From the NCBI RefSeq assembly GCF_000223985.1, contig NZ_AFWV01000009.1, forward strand, positions 186,001 through 250,000: 64,000 nt of DNA, written 5' to 3'. Numbering within the stretch: the first letter of the stretch is position 1; every line of letters begins with the position of its first letter. The DNA is from Thiocapsa marina 5811. GTDB lineage: Bacteria; Pseudomonadota; Gammaproteobacteria; Chromatiales; Chromatiaceae. The notes beneath the pieces were generated by a model. The model was given only the letters and a program-made list of their open reading frames with translations, ran no database searches and was not told the DNA's origin. Positions 16,109 through 25,180 of the stretch are shown one piece after another. The position numbers were made by a program, and so were the translations under genes.

Positions 16109-16990
16109 TCAGCCTCGAAAAGCTATTTTCTCTCTCCCCTCCGCACCGCCGTGATCACGGGCTCGTCCAACAAACGGTTCAGATCGTCGCTCGCTTCGCT
16201 CGGACGATCTAACCTTATTCGTTATATCGAAAGCTCCATAGAACATCGATATTCCGGAAGGGCTCATCCTGTTCGGATATTTGGCGCGGTCTAGTGGGGG
16301 AGAGCCAAGACGCTTCGATGTCGTAAGCGATTCTTTGGGGTCTACAATATGGACGCGATATAGTTTTGAGGTCGTGTTGATTGCATCGATTAGGCCAATA
16401 TCCTCGACCATGTGTGCAAGTGCGTCGAGGATTTTGACCGGATGCATTTCATCATGTTGAAACTCATCATAGCTCTTAGGCGTAGCGCTCAAGAAGACGT
16501 ATCTCGCTTCGTGCATTACGAATTTCGAGAAGCCTTTCCACCCATAATAGAGCGTTTGATCTCTTCTTAGTGCAAAAGGATCGCGCTCACACCATTCGTC
16601 ATCGTTTAGTGCCGAGTTTATCTGTTCCTGTAAATCCCCGTTCAGCGCATATAGGCCAACGTTCCCCAATAGCTCCCATGAGTCTATTACCGCACCTTGC
16701 CATCCTCCTTCTCTTGTTTCATAAGGTAGTCCCTCGTCGGCCGGTTGCCCCCATTCTGTCCTAATGCAGGACATTGCGTGATCCAGCAATTCTTCCAGTG
16801 TGCAAGTACCTTCGCCGACTGTCCCACAATACGTGCACGGGGTTGTACCGCCGCTGTTTCTAATGAAATCCCGTAACGCTTCTTCGTCAAAGCAATCGGG
16901 GCACACCACAATGTTCTCATCAACTGCGAAGCCTCGTTCCATGGCTTCTTCCCACATTCGCTTGGCTTGTCCCATGGTGACCTTGTGCAT
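16109..16990 (-). pseudogene. RES-domain toxin-like protein, 3'-truncated
   Basis: The N-terminal about 200 residues match the HEPN/RES-associated N-terminal domain, with a zinc-knuckle-like CPDC...CTYC. Residues about 209-255 begin a RES domain (YRVHIVDPKE, NRMSPSGISMFYGAFD). Homology ends at about 16217-16226; the last roughly 38 codons (SERSERRSEPF...) are read from the IS91-class element end. RES toxins degrade NAD+, and the catalytic fold needs residues downstream of this point, so the protein is almost surely inactive. AT-rich composition differs from the neighbours. No separate antitoxin is seen. Confidence 0.75.
16181..16210. repeat. Terminal hairpin of the IS91-class element (right)
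   Basis: AGATCGTC (16181-16188) and GACGATCT (16203-16210) form a perfect 8 bp stem. The truncated RES coding sequence begins within about 10-20 bp. Confidence 0.45.
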
Positions 16991-17022
16991 CTAAAAGTGG
17001 ATTAGACAGAGTGTCGGTCAGG

Positions 17023-17063
17023 TGAGATAGACGGAATCTGTCTATCTCAGTCGGGACAGATTC
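17023..17063. repeat. Overlapping, mutually exclusive hairpins upstream of the RES gene
   Basis: TGAGATAGAC (17023-17032) pairs with GTCTATCTCA (17040-17049). GAATCTGTC (17034-17042) can instead pair with GACAGATTC (17055-17063). The arms overlap, so only one hairpin can form at a time. They lie 33 bp upstream of the RES start on the minus strand. Confidence 0.5.
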
Positions 17064-17400
17064 TGCCTAGCCGGTGTCTCATTTTTCCGGGCGTCGTCTC
17101 GTCACCTGCACAATGACCATACACGATGTCCGGCATCGAGACGCTAGCAGATCATGGGCGTGGCGACAACTCAGACCCGGTCGGTCGATCCCGGTGGCGG
17201 TGTGCCCAAGGGCTGGGTCGAGTGAGGGGACAGATCTTACGCCGTGGCCCTTGCTCCAGATAGCGGCTCCCGCCCGCTCTCCCTTGGGGAATGAGGCGAT
17301 CATCCGTTCATCGGCCTGCGCCAACTGAACGTTCGGGCTGCTCCAGCGCTTCGAGTGCAAGCTGCGCCTGGATGCCGTCGGGATGCTCCAGCAGGCATCG

Positions 17401-17447
17401 GGGTCACGTCTTGAAATCACGCATTGCGTGATTTCAAGACGTGTCCC
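17401..17447. repeat. 47 bp near-perfect palindrome
   Basis: Two 23 nt arms around a single central base (17424), with one mismatch at the fourth position of each arm. The core arm is CACGTCTTGAAATCACGCA. It resembles the palindromic repeats that accompany REP-associated (Y1/IS200-like) transposases, but no transposase gene is adjacent. Confidence 0.7.
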
Positions 17448-17566
17448 TATGTTCCCCCGCATCAGCTGACCGACCCGTTGGCGGGTCACCCCTGCGATCT
17501 TCCTTCCTTTGCTCGTGCTCGGTCCTATGACTGCTTTGGGGTTTGGTCGACATCAACGGGGAGCGG

Positions 17567-18964
17567 CTAGGCGGCGACTCTCGCGTTGGCAGTCTTACCG
17601 CGCCCTCTGCGGGTGTTCTTGGTTTGCTCGGCGCGCGCGGCGCAGATGCGCTCCAGGAGGACCGAAGCCGGCTCGTCGCTCGGGTCCTGAGAGACGAGCT
17701 CGCCACGGAAGGCTTTGGCGAGGTTGGCTTGGTCGAGATGGTTAAGCAACGATACCGCTCTCGTGTATTCCGAAGTTGTGGATTCGACATATGCCAGTTT
17801 CGTCTCGATCCTCTCTACGACCTCCGGCATCTCTAACTCCGAGGGCATTGGCACCGGAAGCGCCTTCAGAGTTCGGCCGTTAATCTTCGGCATATTTCCT
17901 GCCGTTCCGGTCGCATGATTTTTGAAATAGCTTCTAGCATCAGGAGAATTTAAGAATCGCCAGAGGTATTGGCGCAGTACGTCATCTTTCACCCGCAGGC
18001 GCATCATCAAGTCCGGATAAATGTATGTTTTCGGAGGACCACGAAAAATTGCCGTTGCTCCGACATATTCTAATGAATTGGCACGTTGAACCAGAATGTC
18101 CCCATCCTGAAGCCAATATTGCGAGTCTTCCGGAATGACATCGGATAGGCGCTTTATTGCTCTTTCAGACAGATCAAGAAATCCTCGCGTTGTTGCTGTT
18201 AGCTTGAGGGACAATGTTCCTGAAGGGTTATCACCTGCTCGCGGCGAATACCCGTTGGTAGGTCCGTCGGCGATAAGGCTATGCAGTGGTTTGGTTTCCC
18301 ATGCCGAGAGATTATTTTTCTCTCTAAATGACCTCGTCAAATCACCTCGAAAAGCCGCCTCCAAAATCGCCTTCTTGTAACTCTCGATCAGGCGCGGGAT
18401 ATGAGACAGTTCCTCGCGGGCGCGGCGGGTGCGCTCGAATAGACTGTCCAGCTTGGAAACGATGCGGCGTTGTTCTGCACGAGGAGGAAGGGGAAAAGGT
18501 ATTTTAGATATTGTTTTGGAGGACAAGTGCTTTACGGTTATGGAATGTGTGTGCTCGTTAATCAGGCGTAGATAACCGGGAAGCGCATAGGAAACAAACT
18601 TCTTCTCTAAAAAATCTTCCTGCGGGGTTAATTTGCAAACACGCTGATTGAGCAGACCGCGCTCGGACGGCCACAACCGACAATTAAAATCTCCGTCCAT
18701 TCCGATAACCATATCGGACGGCTCGACCCAATAGCCTTCTGGTATTTCTCCACTGTAGAATGTCGCGCACATCCCGGACGTTACATCCCGTATGCGAATT
18801 ACGGGCGCACCACCACTTCCATTGAAGTATTGGGATTGAAAGGGAAAGCCATTCAAGATGTTGCAGACATCACCCAATGGGATACGTTGCCACCAGTCGG
18901 CTGTGTTATGTAGGGGATCATTGGAACGAGCGACTAGGTCTGCAACATCATGGCTGAAACTCAT
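17567..18964 (-). CDS. hsdS: Type I restriction specificity subunit (system 2)
   Basis: HsdS of 465 residues with two target-recognition domains. The conserved repeats are PLPPRAEQRRIVSKLDSLF in the centre and MPEVVERIETKLAYVE near the end, each followed by coiled-coil helices, then AKAFRGELV. It starts by a 4 nt overlap (ATGA) with hsdM, implying coupled translation and fixed stoichiometry. It is markedly more AT-rich in its recognition domains than hsdM. It differs clearly from HsdS of system 1, so the two systems recognise different sites. Confidence 0.92.
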   Translation of the reverse strand: MSFSHDVADLVARSNDPLHNTADWWQRIPLGDVCNILNGFPFQSQYFNGSGGAPVIRIRDVTSGMCATFYSGEIPEGYWVEPSDMVIGMDGDFNCRLWPSERGLLNQRVCKLTPQEDFLEKKFVSYALPGYLRLINEHTHSITVKHLSSKTISKIPFPLPPRAEQRRIVSKLDSLFERTRRAREELSHIPRLIESYKKAILEAAFRGDLTRSFREKNNLSAWETKPLHSLIADGPTNGYSPRAGDNPSGTLSLKLTATTRGFLDLSERAIKRLSDVIPEDSQYWLQDGDILVQRANSLEYVGATAIFRGPPKTYIYPDLMMRLRVKDDVLRQYLWRFLNSPDARSYFKNHATGTAGNMPKINGRTLKALPVPMPSELEMPEVVERIETKLAYVESTTSEYTRAVSLLNHLDQANLAKAFRGELVSQDPSDEPASVLLERICAARAEQTKNTRRGRGKTANARVAA

Positions 18965-20436
18965 GCCGCCTCCTCGGACACTGCGGCGGCAGTTTCGATC
19001 TCCTCCGTCAACCCCTCAATCTCCTCAAGCGCCGCGCGCAAATGCACAATGATTGCGGCAGCGATGTCGTCTGGATCGCTCAACCGCTCCTCGATGTCCT
19101 CGCTCTCGTCGCGCAACCAGGCGATATCGAGATTGTCGTTCCGCTCCTTGATCTGCTCGCGCGTGAAGCAGCGGAACCGCCCGGTCTCGCCCTGATCGGT
19201 CCGCCCCGCCTTGCCGTAAGGATCATCGCCGAACGCGGCCTCGAACTCCGCGAAGTCGGCCACGGTGAGCGGTCGTGTCTTCCCGAACGCGGGCATGTTG
19301 GCCCGCAGTTCATAGACCCAGACGGCTTGGGTATTGGCCTTGTCGTTCTTCCCCCGCGTGAAGAAGAGCACATTGGTCTTCACGCCCTGCGCGTAGAAGA
19401 TGCCGGTCGGCAGCCGCAGGACGGTATGCAGGTCGCATAGCTCCATGAGCCAGGTCCGCAAGCGTCGCCCGGTGTTGTCCTCGAACAGCACGTTGTCGGG
19501 CACGACGACGGCGGCGCGTCCGCCGGGTTTCAGTGCGCGGACGATGTGCTCGACAAAGGCGAGTTGCTTGTTCGAGGTGTCGTTCGTGATCGAGAAGTCG
19601 GAGCGGTTCGGCCTGCCCCCGCCCTTCTTGGTGCCGAAGGGCGGATTGGTCATGATGAGATCGGCCTTGCCGAGGGCCTCGCCGTCCGGCGAGAGGGTGT
19701 CGGCGCAGACGATGCTGCTCTCGATGCCGTGCAGCATCAGGTTCATCAGACAAAGTCGATGTGCGTCCGGAACCAGCTCGGCGCCTCGGTAGGCGAGATG
19801 GCGCTGAAAGAACGCCTGGTTTTCGGTCAGCTCGAACAGATCGTCGGTGCGCACCTTGATGTCGTGGTCGGCGGCGACGATGAAGCCCGCCGTCCCTGCC
19901 GCCGGGTCCTGGATCACCTCGCCGGGCTTCGGCTTGGTCAGGCGAACGATGCAGTCGATCAGCGGGCGCGGCGTGAAATACTGGCCTGCACCGGATTTCT
20001 TCTCGGCCGCGTTTTTCTCCAGCAGGCCCTCGTAGAGGTTGCCGAGGCCCTCCTCGCGCGCCGAGAACCAGTCCAGCTTGTCGATGGCCATGGTCAGGGA
20101 TTTGAGGTTCGCGGGCTTGCGCAGCTTGGTGCCCGCGTCGGCGAAGATCGCGAGAATGGTGGGATCCTGCGTCTTCTTCGTGTCGCCCAGATCCAGCAGG
20201 AGGCGACGGTAGTATTCGAGCTGGTCGAGACCCTCCCGCGTCGACAATGACTCCCAGCCGTACCCGTTCGGGATACGGTCCTCATGTCCGGTCTCCTGCA
20301 TCATCTTGAGGAAGAGCAGGAAGGTCAGCTCCGTGACGTACTCGTTGTAGGTCACGCCGTCGTCGCGCAGGATGTGGCAGAGGTTCCAAAGCTTGGCGAC
20401 GATGTCGCGGGTTCGATTGTCGGTCATCGGGTTCAT
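18961..20436 (-). CDS. hsdM: Type I DNA methyltransferase (system 2)
   Basis: HsdM of 491 residues, intact. It has the N-terminal helical domain (IVAKLWNLCHILRDDGVTY), SAM motif I DPAAGTAGFI and catalytic motif IV TNPPFGTKKG. The start MNPMTDNRT (20436) is preferred; ATG at 20427 is an alternative, neither having a strong ribosome site. An extension up to 20529 is open but runs through a 14 bp tandem repeat. It is the only complete type I methyltransferase in the window and could protect the host from system 2. Confidence 0.92.
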   Translation of the reverse strand: MNPMTDNRTRDIVAKLWNLCHILRDDGVTYNEYVTELTFLLFLKMMQETGHEDRIPNGYGWESLSTREGLDQLEYYRRLLLDLGDTKKTQDPTILAIFADAGTKLRKPANLKSLTMAIDKLDWFSAREEGLGNLYEGLLEKNAAEKKSGAGQYFTPRPLIDCIVRLTKPKPGEVIQDPAAGTAGFIVAADHDIKVRTDDLFELTENQAFFQRHLAYRGAELVPDAHRLCLMNLMLHGIESSIVCADTLSPDGEALGKADLIMTNPPFGTKKGGGRPNRSDFSITNDTSNKQLAFVEHIVRALKPGGRAAVVVPDNVLFEDNTGRRLRTWLMELCDLHTVLRLPTGIFYAQGVKTNVLFFTRGKNDKANTQAVWVYELRANMPAFGKTRPLTVADFAEFEAAFGDDPYGKAGRTDQGETGRFRCFTREQIKERNDNLDIAWLRDESEDIEERLSDPDDIAAAIIVHLRAALEEIEGLTEEIETAAAVSEEAA

Positions 20437-20463
20437 TGAAGCGGTTGCGGTGGAATTCCCTGG

Positions 20464-20491
20464 TCCGGGGTTCGGGGTCCGGGGTTCGGGG
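20464..20491. repeat. 14 bp perfect tandem duplication
   Basis: TCCGGGGTTCGGGG twice in a row, in the short gap between the uma2 gene and hsdM. Confidence 0.8.
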
Positions 20492-20512
20492 CTAAATGCA
20501 CGGTTCGTGAGG

Positions 20513-21091
20513 TTATCTCGAGAGCTCAACCTTGTCGTAGACCTCGGCCAGTAACAGCTCCGCGTCGACGACGCGCAGGGGGATGGATTCCGACGGGTCT
20601 TGATAGCTGCTTAGGCTCCAGGTCCCGTCCGGCTGGCGCAGGAACAGCTCGGCCTGGATTCGGTATTGCGACAACAACAGGTAGGCCTGCAGGCTTGGCA
20701 GGTTGCGGTAGTGCCGGAACTTGTCGCCGCGATCATAGGCCTCGGAGGAGTCGGACAGGACCTCGATGATCAGGGTCGGATTGGTGACGACATCGCGCCG
20801 GTCGTCGTAGAACTGGCGCTCGCCGCAGATGACCATTACGTCCGGGTAGGTGGCGACGTCATCCGAGACGATGCGAACCTTCATGTCGCTTGGGTAAACC
20901 CGGCAGGGTTTGTCTTTAAGCTGGTTGCGCAGCTCGGCGCCGACATTGAGCACGATCAGGTTGTGCTCTTCGGTGCCGCCGGCCATCCCGAAGACCTCAC
21001 CGCCGACGTACTCACTGCGTTGGTCCGCGGCGACGCGCTCCATGGCGAGCCAGTCCTCGAACGAGAGACGCGGTTGAGGTGCAACAGACAT
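20513..21091 (-). CDS. Uma2-family (DUF820) putative endonuclease
   Basis: 192-residue Uma2 protein with the PD-(D/E)xK-like core: RSEYVGGEVF, DVMVIC and PTLIIEVLSDSSEAYDRGDKF. The start at 21091 is favoured by GGAGG 5 nt upstream; codons further upstream (TTG 21103, ATG 21094) lack proper spacing. It lies inside the hsdR-hsdM-hsdS operon on the same strand. Uma2 proteins are common in filamentous and phototrophic bacteria; their DNA substrate is unknown. It may be an operon passenger or an auxiliary nuclease. Confidence 0.85.
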   Translation of the reverse strand: MSVAPQPRLSFEDWLAMERVAADQRSEYVGGEVFGMAGGTEEHNLIVLNVGAELRNQLKDKPCRVYPSDMKVRIVSDDVATYPDVMVICGERQFYDDRRDVVTNPTLIIEVLSDSSEAYDRGDKFRHYRNLPSLQAYLLLSQYRIQAELFLRQPDGTWSLSSYQDPSESIPLRVVDAELLLAEVYDKVELSR

Positions 21092-21276
21092 CATGGCCTC
21101 CAATGGGTGCGGCGGATGGTTCCGCGTCGATTATAGCGACGCCGGGGGCGGGCTGAAGTCGGCGTACCCGGAGGCGCGGCGCCTCGGGTGCGGCGCGACA
21201 TGCGCTCGGTCACGGTAAAGAGCCGTCATCCAGAATCAGGTTGCTGGCTTTGCGTCTGCGCCCGCGATGCGGTTGC

Positions 21277-24200
21277 TCATCCCGCCTCTTCCCAGAGCGC
21301 CTCGTTCAGCTCGCCCAGAACGGCTTCGAGCTGACCATCAAACACCTTGTTCAGACGACTGAAACCGCCATGCGCCTGGAAGGGCTCACGGTCGAGCGCC
21401 GAGCGGTCCACCACGATCTCGCGCTCGATCTGCTCGGCGATGCGCTTGAGCCATTTGCGCTGCGGATCGCTCCAGGGGTGTTTGGCGAGGATCCGCTGCG
21501 TGGCGGCGCGGACCCGTTCCTCGAAGGGAATCAGCGCGTCGCCGAGGGCGGCCTGACGGACGAACCCGATGATCGAGGCGGCGATCTCTTCGTTCCGGGC
21601 ATCCTGCCACGCCCGGCGCAGGTTGGCATCGGAATAACCCAACTTGTCGAGCGCAAGGCGCAACTCGCGAAGCTGGGCGCGGGTCAGCTCGCGCGGGCGC
21701 TGCACCACGACGGTCAGGGCGGCGATCTTGTTGACGTTGTTGCGGACGTAGCTGGTGAAGCCGTCGAGAAAATCCTCGGGCTTGTCGGCGGACCCGTAGC
21801 CGCGCACGACCTCGGCAATCCGATCATCGTGAGACGAGATCGGGATTCGGCGCGGCGCATACGCCTCCGGTTCCCAGTCGAGGATACGGCCAAGACCGGG
21901 CCTTGACGTGATCCAGACGACGCTCGTATCGAGCGGCTGCTCCGCCAGGCGCTTCAGTGTCGCCTCGGGCGTTTCACCTGCACTCGCCTCGTACTGCTCG
22001 CGGGCCTCGCCGGAGAGCTTGCCGAGACGCCGCCGCAGCTTGACCAGGATTTGGTCGCGGATCTCTTCGCGGTGCGCGTCCGTCTCGACCTCGGCGAACT
22101 CCTCGAACAGCTGTTCCAGGCTGATCGCGGGGTTGACCACGACCGGGCGCATGTCGGTCAGGTTTTGGAGATGCGGATAGAGATCGACGGCATCGAAGAT
22201 GCGGAAGGTCTCCTTGCCGATCTCGTCGCAACGCCGGGTCGCCCGGCCCAGCATCTGCTCGTAGAGGATGCGGCTGTTGACGCGGCGCAGAAAGACGAGG
22301 TTCGTGATCTTGGGAACATCGATCCCGGTGGTCAGCAGATCGACGGTGACGGCGATCTTCGGCAGGTCGTCGTTGCGATAGGAGCGGATCAGGCCGCTGA
22401 CCTGATCGACGCTGCCGGTGATCTTGCGGATGGCGGCGTCCTCGATCTCGCCGTAGCGCGCCTTGAACGCCTTTTTGAGCTGGTCGACGACGATGTCGGC
22501 ATGGGCGTCGGTTGCGGCAAAGACCAGGGTCTTGCCCGGCAGATCAGGATCGATGTGCTTGGTCAGCTCCTCGGCCACGACCTTGTTGAAGTTGATCGTT
22601 ACGACCTGCTTGTTGAAGGCTTCGACCTCGAAGTCGATCTGGTCCGGGACATGGGAAAGGTCGATCTGGCCGGTCTTGGTGTCGAGCAGCTCGATCTGCT
22701 CGCCCCTGCCGAAATGAATCCCGGCCTGCGAGAGGGCGGTGGTGATCTGGATCGGCGGCTCGTGGTCGATCAGGTAGCCGTCGACGACCGCCTCGCGGTA
22801 GGAGTAGGTATAAACCGGATCGCCGAAGATCTGCACCGTATGCAACGCGGGCGTCGCGGTCAGGCCGATCTTGACCGCGTCGAAGTGCTCCAGGACCCGG
22901 CGGTATTTGGAGATGTAGTCCGCCTCGCTGCGGAAGCTGAGCTCGCCGTCGGAGAGCTCGCGGTCGAGGAGATAGCCCCGGTGGCACTCGTCGATGACGA
23001 TCAGATCGTACTGGTCGATGGGCGGTACATCGGCCGGATCGGCGTTGTAGAGCACCCGGCGCACGAGGCCCTGAATGGTGCAGATGTGGACCTTGGTTTC
23101 CGGCTCGGGACGGGCGGCGTCCAGCCCTTTGAGATCGAAGATGTCGGCGAAGGTCTTGGTCCCGACCACCTTGGTGGACGAGAACTCCCCGCCGGTCTGC
23201 TGCCCCAGTGCGCTGCGGTCCACCACGACGCAGACGCGGCGAAAGCGCTTCGCGTTGAGGAGGCGAAAGAGCAAGGCGATGGCGAGCTTGGTCTTGCCGG
23301 TTCCGGTCGCCATGGCGACCAGCAGGGACCGCAAGCCGTCGGCAATGCTCCGCTCGACCGCCTCGATGGCCTGCTGCTGATAGGGCCGCAGGGGGAAGCC
23401 GAACACCATCGGCTGGATCTTGAGGGCCTCTTGGGCGGCCTCGATGTCGATCTCCAGCCGGGCCTTGAGCCCGTCCGGCGTCGGCCAGTCGTTCAAGGCG
23501 CGGCGGTGATGGGTGGCCTTGCGGGTATCGCGAAACCAGATGCCGCTCTCGGTCTCGATCTGCTTGAGATAGGGCCGTCCATTGGTCGCGAAGACGAAGG
23601 GGACTCGGTAGGCGTCCCATGGCCCCCCGCTCGCCTCCGCCTCGCCGTCCTCGAGGATGATGTCGCGCGCGTAGCGCTCGGACTGATCGACGGCGGCGGA
23701 GACGTTCTTGCGTTCGCGCTTCGCCTCCACCGTGCCGAGACAGGGTAAGCCATAGAAGAGTGCATAGTCGGCCGGACCGCTCGCGGTCGGCCATTCGGCA
23801 ATCGCCATCGCCCTGCCCTTGGCCGGGCGTGCGCCCTGGCTGTAGCGCAGGACCTTGGTATCGGCTTCCCAGCCTCGGATGCGCAGTTGCTCGTCGATGA
23901 TGGCACGCGTCGCGGCCTCGTCGAGATCGATCCCTTTGGCGGCTTGCTCGGCCTGTTGCTGCTGACGGGCCTTCTGCTGCGGCGTGGCTTGGGCGGCGGC
24001 CGTCTGTAGGATAAGCAGGTCGGCCAAAGCGGCGTTCTTCTGGTCCTCCGCGTCCTGCGCAATCGCGGCCCACAGCTCTCGCTCCTCGTCGATCCGGCGG
24101 GCGCGGGCCTCGGTGGTTTCATAAGCGACCCTCGCCGCCTCGACCGCTTCCCGTACCTTCTCGGCCTCGTCGAGCAGTTGAGCCCGTTGGGCGCGCAGCT

Positions 24201-24669
24201 GCTCCAGCTCCTCCACGAGGGATTCCGAAGCGGCCTGCGGTGCGGTCGGCGGCACGAAAGGGCCGGGCTTGAAGCCGGTGTCCTTTCCGAAGGTCCGGTG
24301 AAACCAGATCGCCAGTTGCCGGGCGATCTTGAGCGTGTTCAGGGCATCCCGATGGTCGCCGTCGCCATGGTGCGTCGCGCGGTTGCCGAGAATTCGGACC
24401 TGGTGAAACAGGTCGAGGACCTCGGGAGGAACCGCACGCTCGAATTTGAGACGACGCAACAGGTCCGATTGCAGCTCGTCCGGGGTGACGAGAAGACCGC
24501 TCCGAGCGGCCACTTGGCGGGCCAGCTCCTCGCCGAGCTGGCGGAGCTTGATCAGGCAGGTCGAGGGATCATCGGCGAAATAGCGCTCCGCCAGGGCGCC
24601 GAGGCGATCAAGCTGCTGCTCATAGGCCCGCAGACATCCGAAGTTCCGGGATACCGCTTCGGTTGGCAT
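21277..24669 (-). CDS. hsdR: Type I restriction endonuclease, R subunit (EcoEI-like, system 2)
   Basis: 1130-residue R subunit. The N-terminal about 130 residues are DUF4145-like, followed by a coiled coil (about 155-250), the endonuclease fold (YALFYGLPCLGTVEAKRE), then the helicase with ATGTGKT, DECHRGY and LTATP, and a C-terminal EcoEI_R-type domain. ATG at 24669 is chosen because AGGAG lies 7 nt upstream and because a diverged copy of this same start survives at 25641-25653. It heads the operon hsdR-uma2-hsdM-hsdS. All expected motor motifs are intact, so system 2 is predicted to be functional. Confidence 0.92.
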   Translation of the reverse strand: MPTEAVSRNFGCLRAYEQQLDRLGALAERYFADDPSTCLIKLRQLGEELARQVAARSGLLVTPDELQSDLLRRLKFERAVPPEVLDLFHQVRILGNRATHHGDGDHRDALNTLKIARQLAIWFHRTFGKDTGFKPGPFVPPTAPQAASESLVEELEQLRAQRAQLLDEAEKVREAVEAARVAYETTEARARRIDEERELWAAIAQDAEDQKNAALADLLILQTAAAQATPQQKARQQQQAEQAAKGIDLDEAATRAIIDEQLRIRGWEADTKVLRYSQGARPAKGRAMAIAEWPTASGPADYALFYGLPCLGTVEAKRERKNVSAAVDQSERYARDIILEDGEAEASGGPWDAYRVPFVFATNGRPYLKQIETESGIWFRDTRKATHHRRALNDWPTPDGLKARLEIDIEAAQEALKIQPMVFGFPLRPYQQQAIEAVERSIADGLRSLLVAMATGTGKTKLAIALLFRLLNAKRFRRVCVVVDRSALGQQTGGEFSSTKVVGTKTFADIFDLKGLDAARPEPETKVHICTIQGLVRRVLYNADPADVPPIDQYDLIVIDECHRGYLLDRELSDGELSFRSEADYISKYRRVLEHFDAVKIGLTATPALHTVQIFGDPVYTYSYREAVVDGYLIDHEPPIQITTALSQAGIHFGRGEQIELLDTKTGQIDLSHVPDQIDFEVEAFNKQVVTINFNKVVAEELTKHIDPDLPGKTLVFAATDAHADIVVDQLKKAFKARYGEIEDAAIRKITGSVDQVSGLIRSYRNDDLPKIAVTVDLLTTGIDVPKITNLVFLRRVNSRILYEQMLGRATRRCDEIGKETFRIFDAVDLYPHLQNLTDMRPVVVNPAISLEQLFEEFAEVETDAHREEIRDQILVKLRRRLGKLSGEAREQYEASAGETPEATLKRLAEQPLDTSVVWITSRPGLGRILDWEPEAYAPRRIPISSHDDRIAEVVRGYGSADKPEDFLDGFTSYVRNNVNKIAALTVVVQRPRELTRAQLRELRLALDKLGYSDANLRRAWQDARNEEIAASIIGFVRQAALGDALIPFEERVRAATQRILAKHPWSDPQRKWLKRIAEQIEREIVVDRSALDREPFQAHGGFSRLNKVFDGQLEAVLGELNEALWEEAG

Positions 24670-24726
24670 CAAGACACTCCTGTCGCGAAGCTCATCCGCT
24701 TGCCGCTGCCGACGCGCCGCAACGCG
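24631..24726. repeat. 96 bp direct repeat, copy A
   Basis: Aligns without gaps to 25611-25706 at 80 of 96 positions (counted by eye). It spans the first codons of hsdR system 2 and a degenerate copy of the 3' end of the exonuclease gene. Confidence 0.75.
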
Positions 24727-24913
24727 ATACAGAGGGCATCGGTATCAGAGAGCAGATACCCAGCTTGAGCCGCGGGGTCGAGCCCTCTGCATTGCCGCGG
24801 TCATGATCGCAATCGCGATCGACGAGCATCTGGCGGCTGGACGGAGCGCCGGTCCTCGGCAACATCATGATGCCGCGCCCGATCGGCTGCGCTGCCGACG
24901 CCCCGTTTTGCCT

Positions 24914-25180
24914 TTAGCGACTTGTTGGCGAATTCTCGTTCCCGCGCAAACGCTCATGCACCCATCTTGATATCAGGTCCGCTTCAGAGAGGTGCTCGCG
25001 CCTTGCTCTTCTTCGGAGAGCGGAGATGTCTTCGGATGCCAGACGAATGGAAACTTCCTCTGCGCGCTGGAATACCGGTTCGCTGATTTCGACGAGCTCA
25101 TCTTCGAAATCCGTGAGATCGTGGACCTGCCAAAAGGCCGCGAGCTCCGAGATTGAGTCGGTTGTCGGTAGGTGTTTCAT
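24914..25180 (-). CDS. CopG/BrnA-like antitoxin
   Basis: 88-residue antitoxin candidate beginning MKHLPTTDSISELAAFW, with the block DLTDFEDELVEISEPVF that typifies CopG-type antitoxins paired with BrnT-like toxins, then a ribbon-helix-helix-like tail (VSIRLASEDISALRRRA). It starts within the toxin stop (ATGA overlap), so the toxin is translated first, the BrnT-BrnA order. It probably neutralises the toxin and represses the operon. Confidence 0.8.
   Translation of the reverse strand: MKHLPTTDSISELAAFWQVHDLTDFEDELVEISEPVFQRAEEVSIRLASEDISALRRRARREHLSEADLISRWVHERLRGNENSPTSR

Larger units (their letters stand above)
13870..16215 (+). mobile_element. IS91-class element with tyrosine recombinase and HUH transposase
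   Basis: About 2.35 kb element defined by two coupled genes (recombinase 13919-14826, transposase 14823-15932) and by hairpins at 13870-13885 and 16181-16210. Limits are approximate: hsdM homology stops at the left hairpin and RES-domain homology resumes near 16217. No target duplication is expected for this family. The flanks are the broken ends of two unrelated genes, so insertion was accompanied by a deletion or rearrangement. Confidence 0.7.
16991..17566. other. Intergenic region with hairpins, no gene supported
   Basis: 576 bp between the RES gene and hsdS of system 2. It contains overlapping dyads at 17023-17063 and a long palindrome at 17401-17447. Open frames here have no recognisable features. 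Confidence 0.5.

Noticed and set aside
16204-16225. Integron attC-like site near the right end of the IS91-class element
   Set aside because: One ATCTAAC box is present but no matching GTTRRRY partner, and no integron integrase; the recombinase here is a different type.
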